A DNA stretch of 64,000 nt from Jiangella alkaliphila (lineage in GTDB: Bacteria; Actinomycetota; Actinomycetes; Jiangellales; Jiangellaceae): contig NZ_LT629791.1 in assembly GCF_900105925.1 (NCBI RefSeq), forward strand, positions 4,000,001-4,064,000. The letters are read 5' to 3'. Positions 36,922 to 45,809 of this stretch are shown here, piece after piece (the stretch's first letter is position 1; each line of letters begins with the position of its first letter). Under the pieces are notes generated by a model, which worked only from the letters and a program-made list of their open reading frames with translations, was not told where the DNA came from and made no database searches. The position numbers and the translations under genes are program-made.

Positions 36922-37539
36922 ATGTTCACCGGGATCATTGAGGAACTTGGAGAACTGGTCCGAACGGAGGGCGACGCCGACGACGGGCGGCTCACGGTCC
37001 GCGGCCCGAAGGTCGCCGAGGACGCCGTGCACGGCGCATCGATCGCCGTCGACGGCGTCTGCCTGACCGTCACCGCGGTCGACGGCGACACGTTCACCGT
37101 CGACGTCATGCGCGAGACGTTCGACCGCAGCACCCTGGCGAAACTGAGCAAGGGCGACGCGGTCAACCTCGAGCGGGCGGTGCGGGCGAGCGACCGGCTC
37201 GGCGGCCACATCGTCCAGGGCCACGTCGACGGCGTCGGCACCCTGGTCTCGCGCACGCCGGGCAGCCGCTGGGAGGTCGTCCGCATCGAGGCGCCCGCGG
37301 CCCTGCTGCGCTACGTCGCGGAGAAGGGATCGATCGCCGTCGATGGCGTGTCGTTGACGGTGTCCGGGCTCGGCGCCGACTGGTTCGAGGTCAGCCTGAT
37401 CCCGACCACGCTCGAGCTGACGACCCTCGGCCGCCGGCAGCCCGGCGACGGGGTGAACCTGGAGGTGGACGTGGTCGCGAAGTACGTGGAGCGGCTCCTG
37501 GCGAGCGGCGCGACGGGGACGACGGGGGCGAGCGCATGA
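36922..37539 (+). CDS. ribE: riboflavin synthase (alpha subunit)
   Basis: 205 aa, ATG 36922. Two lumazine-binding repeats: N-terminal [13 protein letters not shown] ... [16 protein letters not shown] ... FDRSTL, then [13 protein letters not shown]-terminal [16 protein letters not shown] and ELTTLG. The MFTGIIE start is diagnostic. Dismutates 6,7-dimethyl-8-ribityllumazine to riboflavin. The stop overlaps ribBA (ATGA). Also called ribC in some nomenclatures. Confidence 0.95.
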   Translation: MFTGIIEELGELVRTEGDADDGRLTVRGPKVAEDAVHGASIAVDGVCLTVTAVDGDTFTVDVMRETFDRSTLAKLSKGDAVNLERAVRASDRLGGHIVQGHVDGVGTLVSRTPGSRWEVVRIEAPAALLRYVAEKGSIAVDGVSLTVSGLGADWFEVSLIPTTLELTTLGRRQPGDGVNLEVDVVAKYVERLLASGATGTTGASA

Positions 37540-38801
37540 CCGTGCACCTGGACAGCGTCGAACGGGCGATCGCCGACATCGCGGCCGGAAAGGCCGTCGT
37601 GGTCGTCGACGACGAGAACCGCGAGAACGAGGGCGACCTGGTCTTCGCGGCCGCCCGGGCCACGCCTGAGCTGATGGGCTTCATGATCCGGCACACGTCC
37701 GGCGTGGTCTGCGTGCCGATGTTGGGCACCGAGCTGGACCGGCTCAAGCTGCCGCCGATGACGTTCGTCAACGAGGACCGGAAGGGCACCGCCTACTCGG
37801 TCTCCGTCGACGCCCGCGACGGCATCGACACCGGCATCTCCGCCGCCGACCGCGCGCACACGGTGCGGGTGCTGGCCGACTCCGCCACCGAGGCGTACGA
37901 GCTGACCCGGCCCGGCCACGTGTTCCCGCTGCGCGCCAAGGAGGGCGGCGTGCTGCGCCGGCCCGGGCACACCGAGGCGTCCGTCGACCTCGCACAGCTC
38001 GCCGGCCTGTCGCCGGCCGCCGCCATCTGCGAGGTGGTGCACGACGACGGGTCGATGATGCGGGCGCCGGCGCTGCGCGAGTTCGCCGACGAGCACGGGC
38101 TGGCGATGATCTCCATCGCCGACCTCATCCGGTACCGGCGGCGCACCGAGCGGCAGGTCGAGCGGGTCGCGACGACCCGGCTGCCGACGGCGCACGGGAC
38201 CTTCACGGCGCACGCCTACCGCGACGTCCTCGACGGGAGCGAGCACGTCGCCATGGTCATGGGCGACGTGACGGCGGACGACGCCGGCGACGACGCGGTG
38301 CTGGTCAGGCTGCATTCCGAGTGCCTGACGGGCGACGCGTTCGGCTCGCTGCGCTGCGACTGCGGCCCGCAGTTGCGCGCCGCGCTGGACCTGGTCGCCG
38401 GGGCCGGGCGCGGCGTCGTCGTGTACCTACGCGGGCACGAGGGCCGCGGCATCGGGCTGGCCCACAAGCTACAGGCCTACGAGCTGCAGGACGGCGGGCT
38501 GGACACCGTCGACGCCAACGTCGAGCTGGGCCTGCCGGCCGACGCCCGCGACTACGGCACCGGCGCGCAGATCCTCGCCGACCTCGGCGTGCGCACCATC
38601 GCGCTGATGACGAACAACCCGGCGAAGCTGACCGGCGTCGAGGGATACGGCCTCAAGCTGGCCGAACGGGTCGCGCTGCCGGTCGCCGTCAACCCCGAGA
38701 ACCTGCGGTACCTGACGACGAAGCGGGACCGCATGGGGCACGATCTGCGCGATCTGCCAGGCTCTGGGGAACCCGTGGAACGAGAGGACACCGGACGATG
38801 A
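37536..38801 (+). CDS. ribBA: bifunctional DHBP synthase / GTP cyclohydrolase II
   Basis: 421 aa, ATG 37536. DHBP synthase domain (1-205): [44 protein letters not shown] cyclohydrolase II domain: [26 protein letters not shown] (zinc Cys residues in SEC, RCDC), [31 protein letters not shown]. Supplies both branch substrates of riboflavin synthesis. Coupled to ribE and ribH by 4-nt overlaps at both ends. Confidence 0.96.
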   Translation: MTVHLDSVERAIADIAAGKAVVVVDDENRENEGDLVFAAARATPELMGFMIRHTSGVVCVPMLGTELDRLKLPPMTFVNEDRKGTAYSVSVDARDGIDTGISAADRAHTVRVLADSATEAYELTRPGHVFPLRAKEGGVLRRPGHTEASVDLAQLAGLSPAAAICEVVHDDGSMMRAPALREFADEHGLAMISIADLIRYRRRTERQVERVATTRLPTAHGTFTAHAYRDVLDGSEHVAMVMGDVTADDAGDDAVLVRLHSECLTGDAFGSLRCDCGPQLRAALDLVAGAGRGVVVYLRGHEGRGIGLAHKLQAYELQDGGLDTVDANVELGLPADARDYGTGAQILADLGVRTIALMTNNPAKLTGVEGYGLKLAERVALPVAVNPENLRYLTTKRDRMGHDLRDLPGSGEPVEREDTGR

Positions 38802-39274
38802 GTGGTCAGGGCGCGCCCCAGTTGCAAGTGGGCAAGGTGGGCGACCTCCGGGTCGCGGTCGTCGCGTCGCTGTGGCACCAGCAGGTCATGGACGGGCTGG
38901 TCGCCGGGGCGCAGCGCGCGCTGGACGAGGCCGGGGTGCACGACCCGCTGATCCTGCGGGTGCCGGGCTCCTTCGAGCTGCCGGTGGTCGCGGCGCGGCT
39001 GGCCAGGGCGAACTACGAGGCGGTCGTCGCGCTCGGGGTCGTGGTGCGGGGCGAGACGCCGCACTTCGACTACGTCTGCCAGGCCGCGACCGACGGGCTG
39101 ACCAGGGTCGCGGTCGACACCGGGGTGCCGATCGGCTTCGGCGTCCTGACCTGCGACGACGAGGAGCAGGCGCTGGCCCGCGCGGGGCTGCCCGGGTCCA
39201 AGGAGGACAAGGGGTACGACGCGACGCAGGCCGCGCTGGCCACGGTCGTGGCGCTGCGCAACTGCTACGCGTAG
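38798..39274 (+). CDS. ribH: 6,7-dimethyl-8-ribityllumazine synthase
   Basis: 158 aa, ATG 38798, with CGAGAGGA upstream. Family motifs: [53 protein letters not shown] (catalytic His in TPHFDYV), [16 protein letters not shown]. It joins the two branches of riboflavin synthesis and normally forms a hollow capsid. Last gene of the rib operon; the his genes follow after 82 nt. Confidence 0.96.
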   Translation: MSGQGAPQLQVGKVGDLRVAVVASLWHQQVMDGLVAGAQRALDEAGVHDPLILRVPGSFELPVVAARLARANYEAVVALGVVVRGETPHFDYVCQAATDGLTRVAVDTGVPIGFGVLTCDDEEQALARAGLPGSKEDKGYDATQAALATVVALRNCYA

Positions 39275-39342
39275 ACGACGGCGCATGCGGGCCGGTGTGT
39301 CCGGCTCGTGAACCAGCGCGGCGGCGAGGGGTCACGTATCCG

Positions 39343-39348
39343 TACCCT
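39343..39348 (+). promoter_or_regulatory. putative hisE -10 box (TACCCT), leaderless
   Basis: TACCCT ends 8 nt before the GTG at 39357. This same hexamer precedes the rib operon. It supports 39357 over the in-frame TTG at 39348. Confidence 0.4.
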
Positions 39349-39356
39349 TGTGCGAC

Positions 39357-39620
39357 GTGAAGAGTTTCGAGGACCTCTGGGTCGAGCTGTCGGCGAAGGT
39401 GGAGTCCGGTGCGCCCGGCTCCGGAACCGTCGAGGCGGTCCGCCATGGGGTCCATCACGTCGGCAAGAAGGTCGTGGAAGAGGCCGCCGAGGCATGGATG
39501 GCGGCCGAGCACGAGAGCACCGAGCGGGCGGCTGAGGAGATCTCCCAGCTGCTCTACCACGTGCAGGTGCTCATGCTGGCCCGCGGCATCACCCTCGCCG
39601 ACGTCTACAGCAAACTCTGA
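39357..39620 (+). CDS. hisE: phosphoribosyl-ATP pyrophosphatase
   Basis: 87 aa, typical HisE size. GTG 39357 gives [15 protein letters not shown]. MazG-like all-alpha enzyme with [16 protein letters not shown] (the EExxE metal site) and [19 protein letters not shown]. Removes pyrophosphate from phosphoribosyl-ATP, the second step of histidine synthesis. hisG follows after 13 nt. The hisE-hisG pair downstream of rib genes is usual in actinobacteria. Confidence 0.94.
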   Translation: MKSFEDLWVELSAKVESGAPGSGTVEAVRHGVHHVGKKVVEEAAEAWMAAEHESTERAAEEISQLLYHVQVLMLARGITLADVYSKL

Positions 39621-39633
39621 GAGGCTCTTTCCG

Positions 39634-40485
39634 ATGACGCTTCGCATCGCCGTGCCCAACAAGGGCTCGTTGTCCGGCCCGGCCGCCGAGATGATGCGCG
39701 AGGCCGGCTACCGGCAGCGCGCCGACGGCGGCCGTGAGCTGGTGCTGCGCGACCCCGACAACGACGTCGAGTTCTTCTACCTGCGCCCGCGCGACATCGC
39801 CGTCTACGTCGGCGCCGGCACGGTCGACGCCGGCATCACGGGGCGCGACCTGCTGCTCGACTCCGGCGCGTCGGCCGAGGAGCTGCTGGCGCTCGGCTTC
39901 GGCGGCTCGACGTTCCACTTCGCGGCGCGGCCCGGCACCGCCGAGAAGGTGTCCGACTTCGCCGGCCTGCGGGTCGCGACGTCCTACGCCGGCCTGCTCC
40001 GCGACTACCTGGCCGAACGCGGCGTCGACGCGTCGGTGGTGCGGCTCGACGGCGCCGTCGAGACAGCCGTCCAGCTGGGCGTCGCCGACGTCATCGCCGA
40101 CGTCGTCGAGACCGGCACGACGCTGCGTCAGGCCGGCCTGGAGATCCTCGGCGAGCCGATCCTGCGGTCCGAGGCGGTGCTCATCGCCCGCGCCGACGAC
40201 GAGCGCCCGGCCGCCATCGACCTGCTGCTGCGCCGGCTCAACGGCGTCATGGTCGCCCGCGGCTACGTGATGATGGACTACGACATCCGCGCCGACCGCG
40301 TCGACGAGGCCAGCGCGCTCACGCCGGGGCTGGAGTCGCCGACGGTGTCGCCGCTGCACCGCGAGGGCTGGGTCGCCGTCCGGGCCATGGTGCCGCGGGC
40401 CGACGCGCAGCGCGTGATGGACGACCTGTGGGCGGTCGGCGCGCGGGCCATCCTGGTCACCGAGATCCTGGCCTGCCGCATCTGA
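39634..40485 (+). CDS. hisG: ATP phosphoribosyltransferase, long form
   Basis: 283 aa, ATG 39634. Opens [21 protein letters not shown]. Catalytic domains 1-210 with [28 protein letters not shown] (as [15 protein letters not shown]) and the PRPP loop [14 protein letters not shown]. The C-terminal HisG_C regulatory domain (about 215-283; [30 protein letters not shown]) marks the long, histidine-inhibited hexameric form that needs no HisZ. Confidence 0.96.
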   Translation: MTLRIAVPNKGSLSGPAAEMMREAGYRQRADGGRELVLRDPDNDVEFFYLRPRDIAVYVGAGTVDAGITGRDLLLDSGASAEELLALGFGGSTFHFAARPGTAEKVSDFAGLRVATSYAGLLRDYLAERGVDASVVRLDGAVETAVQLGVADVIADVVETGTTLRQAGLEILGEPILRSEAVLIARADDERPAAIDLLLRRLNGVMVARGYVMMDYDIRADRVDEASALTPGLESPTVSPLHREGWVAVRAMVPRADAQRVMDDLWAVGARAILVTEILACRI

Positions 40486-40557
40486 CTGCAACCCGATCCG
40501 TCGCCCACTTCGTGTAGAGGATGAGCAGCACTCGACCCTGATGACGGAGGCGGGCCC

Positions 40558-41082
40558 ATGCCGGCGATCGACGAGGGCCCGTACGGCGAGTACGTTGCGG
40601 CCCGTCGGCGCGCACTGTTGCGAACCGCGTTCCTGCTGACGGGCGACTGGCACGCCGCGGAGGATCTGGTCCAGGAGACGCTGACCAAACTGTACGTCTC
40701 CTGGCGCCGGATCCGCCGCCGCGACGACCTCGACGGATATGCGCGCAAGACGCTGCTCAACGCCTACATCGACAGCACCCGCCGGCCCTGGCGGCGCGAG
40801 CACGCCGTCGACACCGTCCCGGACGGCACCGGAGTGGGCGACCCCGCGGAAGGGTCCGATCCGCAGGCCCGGAACAGGCTGCTGACGGCGCTGGCCGCCG
40901 TACCGCCACGGCAGCGGGCCGTCCTCGTGCTGCGGTTCTGGGAGGACCTCTCGGTGGAGCAGGTCGCCGGCTTGCTCGGCTGCAGCACCGGCAACGTCAA
41001 GAGCCAGTCCTCGCGCGGCCTGGACAAGTTGCGCGAGTTGCTCGGGCCCCAGGAGTTCGCGATGGTCGAGGAGCAGCGATGA
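40558..41082 (+). CDS. SigE-family ECF RNA polymerase sigma factor
   Basis: 174 aa, ATG 40558 with GGAGGCGGG upstream. Sigma-70 region 2: LLRTAFLLTGDWHAAEDLVQETLTKLYVSW (read as GDWHAAEDLVQETL). Region 4: ALAAVPPRQRAVLVLRFWEDLSVEQVAGLLGCSTGNVKSQSSRGLDKL (key parts PPRQRAVLVLRFWEDLS and GCSTGNVKSQSSRG). Actinobacterial SigE/SigM-like subfamily. Overlaps the next gene (ATGA), which encodes a likely membrane anti-sigma partner. Confidence 0.92.
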   Translation: MPAIDEGPYGEYVAARRRALLRTAFLLTGDWHAAEDLVQETLTKLYVSWRRIRRRDDLDGYARKTLLNAYIDSTRRPWRREHAVDTVPDGTGVGDPAEGSDPQARNRLLTALAAVPPRQRAVLVLRFWEDLSVEQVAGLLGCSTGNVKSQSSRGLDKLRELLGPQEFAMVEEQR

Positions 41083-42296
41083 CCGATAGGACTCTCAAGG
41101 AGATGTTCCGAGAAGCTCTGGCGGGCGAGCCGGCCGACGACGGTCCCGTGCACGAGGACATCGCACGCGGCCGGTCCCGCCGTAGGCGAGCCGTACGGCG
41201 GCGCGCCGCGGGCGGTGTCGTCGCGGTCGCCGCGGTCGCCGCCGGGCTGCTCGTGCCGTCGCTGGCCGACAACACCGACCTGGAGGGCCAGGTGCGCCAG
41301 CCGACCACGTCGGTCGACCGCCGCGGCCACGTCGCGCCCGATGTGTCCGGCGACCCGTTGCGGCTGGCCATCTGGGCGGCCGTCGACGCTGCACTCCCGG
41401 AGGATGTGCGGTTGCGGCCGGGGACGTCGGTCGTCGCCGACGGGCACGGACCCGGGCTCCGGCTGGACCTGGAACGGGGGGACGTCGGCTTCGAGCTGAG
41501 GGTGCTGCTGCAGAACGCGCCGCCGGACCTGCCGGGCTACCAGCTGTGCGACGAGTACCTGCCGCTGTTCGGGGACGAGTGGGCGGACGCCACAGGGTGC
41601 GAGACCGGCCTCGACGAGGAGGGCCGGTGGCGGGGCGTGGAGGCGGGGGCCGACGACGGCCTGCTGTTCCTGGAGGGCGACCCGGCGAGCGTCACCGTGA
41701 TCTGGCAGGGAACCTCGTTGAGCCACCCGCCGGACGAGCCCCCAGTGATGACAGCTGGGCCGATGATCCCCGATGTGCCGTGGTTCGGCGTCGCGGAGGC
41801 GGACGCCGTCGCCGACGCAGTGTGGGCGGCCGCCGCCCAGTACGACCCTGCCGAGCTGGCCAGTGGGATCGATCTGGAGGCGACCGCGGGCGCCGGCTGG
41901 CCGGCGATCGAGGCGGTTCTGGAGGAGCAGTTCGGTCCGCTGACGGTCGTCGATCCGGTGGACGGCGACATCGTGACCAGCGTCGACGGGGTGCAAGTGC
42001 AGGCCGGCATGATCACGGCTGACTACCGCACCGCCGACGGCGCCGAGGTCGAGGTGATCATCTGGCAGCGGAATCGTCCGTACGAGCTGCTCTGCCTCGA
42101 CGTCTATCACATCTGCGAAACCATGCCGGAGCTGTACATCCACATCGGCGACGGGCCGGTAGGCCCGGACTCGACCAGGCGCGTCGGGCAGCGGGGCTCC
42201 GTGCGAGTCCAGGTGAACTCCACGCACCGCGGCCTCGAGATGCCGGTCTCGCGCTCGGTGGCCGGCATCATGCCGCTGCTGTCCCTGATCGGCTGA
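41079..42296 (+). CDS. single-pass membrane protein, probable ECF partner/anti-sigma
   Basis: 405 aa, ATG 41079 overlapping the sigma stop. Residues 1-42 are cytosolic with Arg-rich RGRSRRRRAVRRRAAGG, then one membrane helix (about 44-63, VVAVAAVAAGLLVPSLA), then an external domain of about 340 residues. That part has several Cys (YQLCDEY, TGCETG, LLCLDVYHICE) and Trp, suggesting disulphides. No canonical ZAS zinc motif (HxxxCxxC) in the cytosolic part. The pairing with an ECF sigma and topology fit a membrane partner, but the anti-sigma function is inferred only from position. Confidence 0.7.
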   Translation: MTDRTLKEMFREALAGEPADDGPVHEDIARGRSRRRRAVRRRAAGGVVAVAAVAAGLLVPSLADNTDLEGQVRQPTTSVDRRGHVAPDVSGDPLRLAIWAAVDAALPEDVRLRPGTSVVADGHGPGLRLDLERGDVGFELRVLLQNAPPDLPGYQLCDEYLPLFGDEWADATGCETGLDEEGRWRGVEAGADDGLLFLEGDPASVTVIWQGTSLSHPPDEPPVMTAGPMIPDVPWFGVAEADAVADAVWAAAAQYDPAELASGIDLEATAGAGWPAIEAVLEEQFGPLTVVDPVDGDIVTSVDGVQVQAGMITADYRTADGAEVEVIIWQRNRPYELLCLDVYHICETMPELYIHIGDGPVGPDSTRRVGQRGSVRVQVNSTHRGLEMPVSRSVAGIMPLLSLIG

Positions 42297-42300
42297 CGGG

Positions 42301-43131
42301 TCAGCCGGCGGTGACCCGGACGTCGTCGCCGAGGGAGATGCGGCCGGTGCCGTCGGGGACGAGGTTCATGCCGAACCACACCTTGCCGTCCCAGCGGCGG
42401 TGCCGGGCCAGGGTGCGCAGCGGCTCCTTGCCGCGCTGCTGCGTGTCGGGGTGGACCGTGGTGAGGACGCAGCGGTCGCACAGCTTGACCGCGCGGAACG
42501 CGACGTCGCCGATGCGCAGCTTGCACCAGGTGTCCTCGGCGAACGGGTCGGCGCTGTCGACGACGACGCTGGGACGGAACCGGCGCATCGGCAGTGGCTC
42601 GGCCGGCGGCTCCTCGCCGCGCAGCAGCGCCTCCTCGACGATCCAGTCGTTGAGCCGGTCCAGCGACCCCGTGGTGGTGAGCAGCAGCGGATACGCGTCG
42701 GCGAAGGAGACGCGGTCGGCGGGCAGGCCGTAGGCGGGGTTGACCGGCCGGCGGGTGGGGTCGTCGAGCCAGACGAGGCGGACGTCCTGGTCGAGCAGCT
42801 TGCCGAACCAGGCGTCGGCGGCCGCGCTGGGCCGGACGGCGTCCAGGGTGTTCTTCCAGATCTGCACCGGGACGTACTCGCGCGCGGCCGTCGCGTCGAC
42901 CTCGAGCGGCGCTGCGTGCGCGCTCTCCAGCCGGATGCGGCCGCGCTCCAGCGGAGTGACGGTGACGCCGAGCAGCGCCGGCCGGACCCGCGCGGTGACG
43001 ACGTAGCCGGCGTCGTCGACGACCATCCAGCGGCGGTCGTCGGCCAGCCCCCAGAGCTCGACCTCGGCGGACGTCTGAGCCCGGCCCCGGGTCGACTTGA
43101 CGGGGTAGATGTTCAGCTCGACGACGCGCAC
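42301..43131 (-). CDS. MOSC domain protein (YcbX/MOCS-like)
   Basis: 276 aa, GTG 43131, leaderless look. MOSC N-terminal beta barrel (LNIYPVKSTRGRAQTSAEVE; residues 1-115), then MOSC domain with RFRPSVVVDSADPFAED and the Cys pair KLCDRCVLTTVHPDTQQRG, and W at the end KVWFGMNLV. This class binds molybdenum cofactor or supports reduction of N-hydroxylated compounds with partner proteins. Only 4 nt separate it from the convergent membrane protein gene. Confidence 0.92.
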   Translation of the reverse strand: MRVVELNIYPVKSTRGRAQTSAEVELWGLADDRRWMVVDDAGYVVTARVRPALLGVTVTPLERGRIRLESAHAAPLEVDATAAREYVPVQIWKNTLDAVRPSAAADAWFGKLLDQDVRLVWLDDPTRRPVNPAYGLPADRVSFADAYPLLLTTTGSLDRLNDWIVEEALLRGEEPPAEPLPMRRFRPSVVVDSADPFAEDTWCKLRIGDVAFRAVKLCDRCVLTTVHPDTQQRGKEPLRTLARHRRWDGKVWFGMNLVPDGTGRISLGDDVRVTAG

Positions 43132-43138
43132 AGTTCCA

Positions 43139-43144
43139 ACGCTA
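43139..43144 (-). promoter_or_regulatory. -10 box (TAGCGT) of the MOSC gene, leaderless
   Basis: Read on the minus strand, TAGCGT is followed by 7 nt and the GTG start. No ribosome site lies between. Confidence 0.4.
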
Positions 43145-43154
43145 TCCCCTGGAT

Positions 43155-43264
43155 GTCGTCGCGCCGGGCATGGCCCTAGCCACGGTCACCCTGGCTCGGC
43201 GGCTGGCACCGACGATGTCGAGGAGGCCTCCGGCCCCCTCTCACCGCCGGTCTGCCCGGCGCTC
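43155..43264 (-). repeat. dispersed ~110-bp repeat, copy 3 (inverted)
   Basis: Reverse complement of the tandem copies at 6316-6546, with the same order: GCCGGGCAGACCG, GAGAGGGGGCCGGAGGCCTC, CTCGACATCGTCGGTG, GCCGAGCC, GGGTGACCG, ATGCCCGGCGCGACGAC. It lies across the stop codon of the P-loop kinase, so it encodes the last 30 or so residues of that protein. Confidence 0.85.
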
Positions 43265-43883
43265 CTGGGCCGAGATCGGAGCCCGGCTCCTCCTCCGTTT
43301 CGGCGACCACGTCCCGTAGGGGATCGTGCGGGACGGGCGACGCGGTGTCGATGCGCAGGTCGGCGCGGTCGCGGGTGCGCTCGGCGGCGAACAGGGCGTC
43401 CTCCTGACGGGCCCAGCGCTCCCAGTGCGGCCGGAACGCGTCGCCGTCGCGGTCGAGACCGCGAGCCATACGCACGTCGTGCGGCGCCTCGACCCACAGC
43501 AGCAGCGCGAGGTACGGCGCTCCGGGCGTCGAACCGCTGCCACACCCCTCGACGACGAGGATCGGCGCGGCCGGGACGTCCACCCAGCCGGCCCAGCGGT
43601 CGGCGTGCCAGTCCCACCGCCGGTACCGCGCCGGCCGGCCCTCGGCCAGCGGCGCCAGCACCTGCGACGCGACGGCGGCGGCGGCCTGCGCGAGCCCGTC
43701 CCAGCCCGGGTAGAGGTCGTCCATGTGCACGACCGGGGCGTCGTCCAGCCGCGACGCGAGCCGCGCGGCCAGCGTCGTCTTCCCCGAACCCGCAGGCCCG
43801 TCGACGGCGACCACGGTCGTCGAACCGGCCCGGGGCGCGGCGGCGCGGATCCGAGCCGCCAGGGCGTCGTAGCTGAAGAGCAC
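43176..43883 (-). CDS. P-loop nucleoside/uridine kinase-like protein
   Basis: 235 aa, GTG 43883, sharing its last base with the upstream TAG stop (TAGTG). Walker A VDGPAGSGKTTLAARL (about 27-42). VVHMDDLYPGWDGL (substrate Asp), RYRRWDWHADRWAGWVDVP, LVVEGCGSGS (Walker B-like), RMARGLDRDGDAFRPHWERW (lid). Resembles actinobacterial uridine kinase-like/AAA proteins. The C-terminal tail from about residue 205 (GPGAPGRPAVRGGRRPPRHR) comes from the dispersed repeat and is unlikely to be part of the fold. Confidence 0.82.
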   Translation of the reverse strand: MLFSYDALAARIRAAAPRAGSTTVVAVDGPAGSGKTTLAARLASRLDDAPVVHMDDLYPGWDGLAQAAAAVASQVLAPLAEGRPARYRRWDWHADRWAGWVDVPAAPILVVEGCGSGSTPGAPYLALLLWVEAPHDVRMARGLDRDGDAFRPHWERWARQEDALFAAERTRDRADLRIDTASPVPHDPLRDVVAETEEEPGSDLGPGAPGRPAVRGGRRPPRHRRCQPPSQGDRG

Positions 43884-45178
43884 TAGAGGAATGTCTTGCC
43901 GTCTCCGCGGTAGGTGGCGATGGTGTCGACCAGCCGCTCGCCGCGCACCAGGTAGTACTGGTCGAACCGCTCGGACAGCTCGCCGGCCTTGGCGTGCCGG
44001 AACCAGACGCGGTCGCCGATGGCGAGGTCGTCGGCGGGGGAGCCGAGCAGCGGGGTCTGCGCCTCGCCGGCGCCCTCGTCCTTGTCGAGGGTGAGGCCCT
44101 CGGGCAGCCACGGCACCGGCAGGCGGTCGTCGCCGGCGGCGCCGCTGGCGATGTAGCCGCCGCCCGCGACGGTGACGATGCCCGGGCCGGGCCGGCGCAC
44201 GACCGGCACCGCGAAGAACGCCGCCGGCCGCGGCGAGAAGCTCGTGTAGCCGTCGAACAGCCGCGGCGCCAGCAGCCCGGACCCGGCCGTCACCTCCGTG
44301 ATCGACACGTCGGACGCCGTGCGCTCGACCGACCCGCTGCCGCCGCCGTTGACGAACTCGAGCTCGGCGATGCGGCGGACCGCCTCGACGGCCGCGACGC
44401 GCCGTTCGGACAGCTCCGCCCACGACCGCTTCTGCATGGAGCGCACCATGCGGCCGCGCCAGCCGCGCCCGGGCGGGGCGTCCTGGACACCGGCGATCTG
44501 CGACTCGTAGCCCATGACGCCGACCAGCCGGAACCCCGGCCGCGACTGCACCGCGTGCGCGAGCCGGACGAGGTCGTCGACGGAGTGCAGCGGCGACCGC
44601 TTCGCGCCGACCCGCAGCCGGCCGCCCATCGGCCGCCAGGACAGGTCGAGGTCGAGGCAGACGCGGATCTCGACCCGGCCGTCGGACGGCGCCACCGCGT
44701 CGACGAGGTCGAGCTGGGCGACGTCGTCGACCATCAGCGTGATGCCGGCGGCCAGCTCGTCGTCGCCGGCCAGCCGGGCCAGGCCGCGGCGGTCGGCGGT
44801 GGGATAGCCGACGACGACGTCGGAGCTGAGCTCGGTGCCCACCAGCCACAGCGCCTCGGACAGCGTCAGCGCCAGCACGCCGTGGAAGCCGTCGCGGCCC
44901 AGCACGTCGCGCAGCAGCGCCCGGCTGCGCAGCGACTTGCTGGCGACGCGGATGGGCTTGCCGGCCGCGCGCCTGACCAGGTCGGCGGCGTTGACGTCCC
45001 ACGCCTCGAGGTCGATGGCGGCGAGCGGCGCCTCGAACCCGGCCGTGGCCGTGTTGAGCCGATGCCGCAGGTCGGCGCGCGAGCTGGCGACCGGCGGCGC
45101 CGGCTCCGGGGTGGCGGGAGGCGGCGGGACGTCGGGCACGGCTGCGTCGGCATCGGTATCGGGCACGGTGATCTCCAC
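43883..45178 (-). CDS. PLP-dependent amino acid deaminase/aldolase (D-threonine aldolase/alanine racemase-like)
   Basis: 431 aa, GTG 45178. An acidic/Pro-rich start of about 30 residues, then a fold type III TIM barrel: KPIRVASKSLRSRALLRDVL has the Schiff-base Lys (about residue 80). Further motifs: GVLALTLSEALWL, LRVGAKRSPLHSVDDLV, LVGVMGYESQIAG, EFVNGGGSGSVERT (phosphate-binding Gly/Ser), and a C-terminal metal site FFAVPVVRRPGP ... GGGYIASG. Similar to D-serine/D-threonine dehydratase-aldolases; the exact substrate is not clear. Confidence 0.85.
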   Translation of the reverse strand: MEITVPDTDADAAVPDVPPPPATPEPAPPVASSRADLRHRLNTATAGFEAPLAAIDLEAWDVNAADLVRRAAGKPIRVASKSLRSRALLRDVLGRDGFHGVLALTLSEALWLVGTELSSDVVVGYPTADRRGLARLAGDDELAAGITLMVDDVAQLDLVDAVAPSDGRVEIRVCLDLDLSWRPMGGRLRVGAKRSPLHSVDDLVRLAHAVQSRPGFRLVGVMGYESQIAGVQDAPPGRGWRGRMVRSMQKRSWAELSERRVAAVEAVRRIAELEFVNGGGSGSVERTASDVSITEVTAGSGLLAPRLFDGYTSFSPRPAAFFAVPVVRRPGPGIVTVAGGGYIASGAAGDDRLPVPWLPEGLTLDKDEGAGEAQTPLLGSPADDLAIGDRVWFRHAKAGELSERFDQYYLVRGERLVDTIATYRGDGKTFL

Positions 45179-45273
45179 AGCGAATCCTTACCAGATCGGG
45201 ACGATCGTGGCCATGGGGCCATGGCGGGCAATCGGCGGGCGGACCCCATCCTGCTGCAAGGTACTAGAGCACT

Positions 45274-45279
45274 TAGGCT
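45274..45279 (+). promoter_or_regulatory. -10 box (TAGGCT) of the sixA-like gene, leaderless
   Basis: TAGGCT is followed by 7 nt and ATG 45287. On the other strand TAAGGA (plus-strand 45185-45190) lies 6 nt before the deaminase GTG, so both genes of this divergent pair may be leaderless. Confidence 0.45.
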
Positions 45280-45286
45280 TGCGTGG

Positions 45287-45805
45287 ATGGCGAGGACCCT
45301 CGTGCTGATCCGGCACGCCAAGGCCGAGCACCTGCATGACCGCGGCGACCGCGACGACCACGGCCGCGCGCTGGCCGGCCAGGGCCGCCGCGACGCGCCG
45401 GCAATCGGCCGCTGGCTGCGGGCGCAGGAGGTGCCGGTGCAGGTGGCGGTGGTGTCGAGCGCCCAGCGGACGCAGCAGACGTACCGACTGCTGGCCGCCG
45501 AGCTGCCCGGTGCGCCGGACCCGGTCGTCACCGACGACGTCTACTACGCGTCGGCCGGCGACCTGCTCGAGATCATCCGGGCGCTGCCCGCGGAGGCGGA
45601 GTCGGCGCTGGTCGTCGGGCACAACCCGAGCATCGGCATGCTGGCCAACGCGCTCGACGACGGCGGCTCGGCGGTCGAGGACACCACGCGTATGCGGGCC
45701 GGCTTCCCGACCGCGTCGGCCGCGGTGTTCACCGTCGACGGCGACTGGACGGCGGTCGACCCGGGCGCGCTCCGGCTGGTCGGCTACACCGTCGCCCGGG
45801 GATGA
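45287..45805 (+). CDS. SixA-like histidine phosphatase
   Basis: 172 aa, ATG 45287. Histidine phosphatase core: LVLIRHAKAEHLHD (RHG-type motif with the catalytic His at about residue 9), AVVSSAQRTQQTYRLL (second Arg), and ALVVGHNPSIGMLAN (second His). The short length and RHAKAE match the SixA/MSMEG-type small phosphatases that act on phosphohistidine or small phosphates. Substrate unknown. Divergent from the deaminase gene, convergent with serB. Confidence 0.88.
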   Translation: MARTLVLIRHAKAEHLHDRGDRDDHGRALAGQGRRDAPAIGRWLRAQEVPVQVAVVSSAQRTQQTYRLLAAELPGAPDPVVTDDVYYASAGDLLEIIRALPAEAESALVVGHNPSIGMLANALDDGGSAVEDTTRMRAGFPTASAAVFTVDGDWTAVDPGALRLVGYTVARG

Positions 45806-45809
45806 CACC

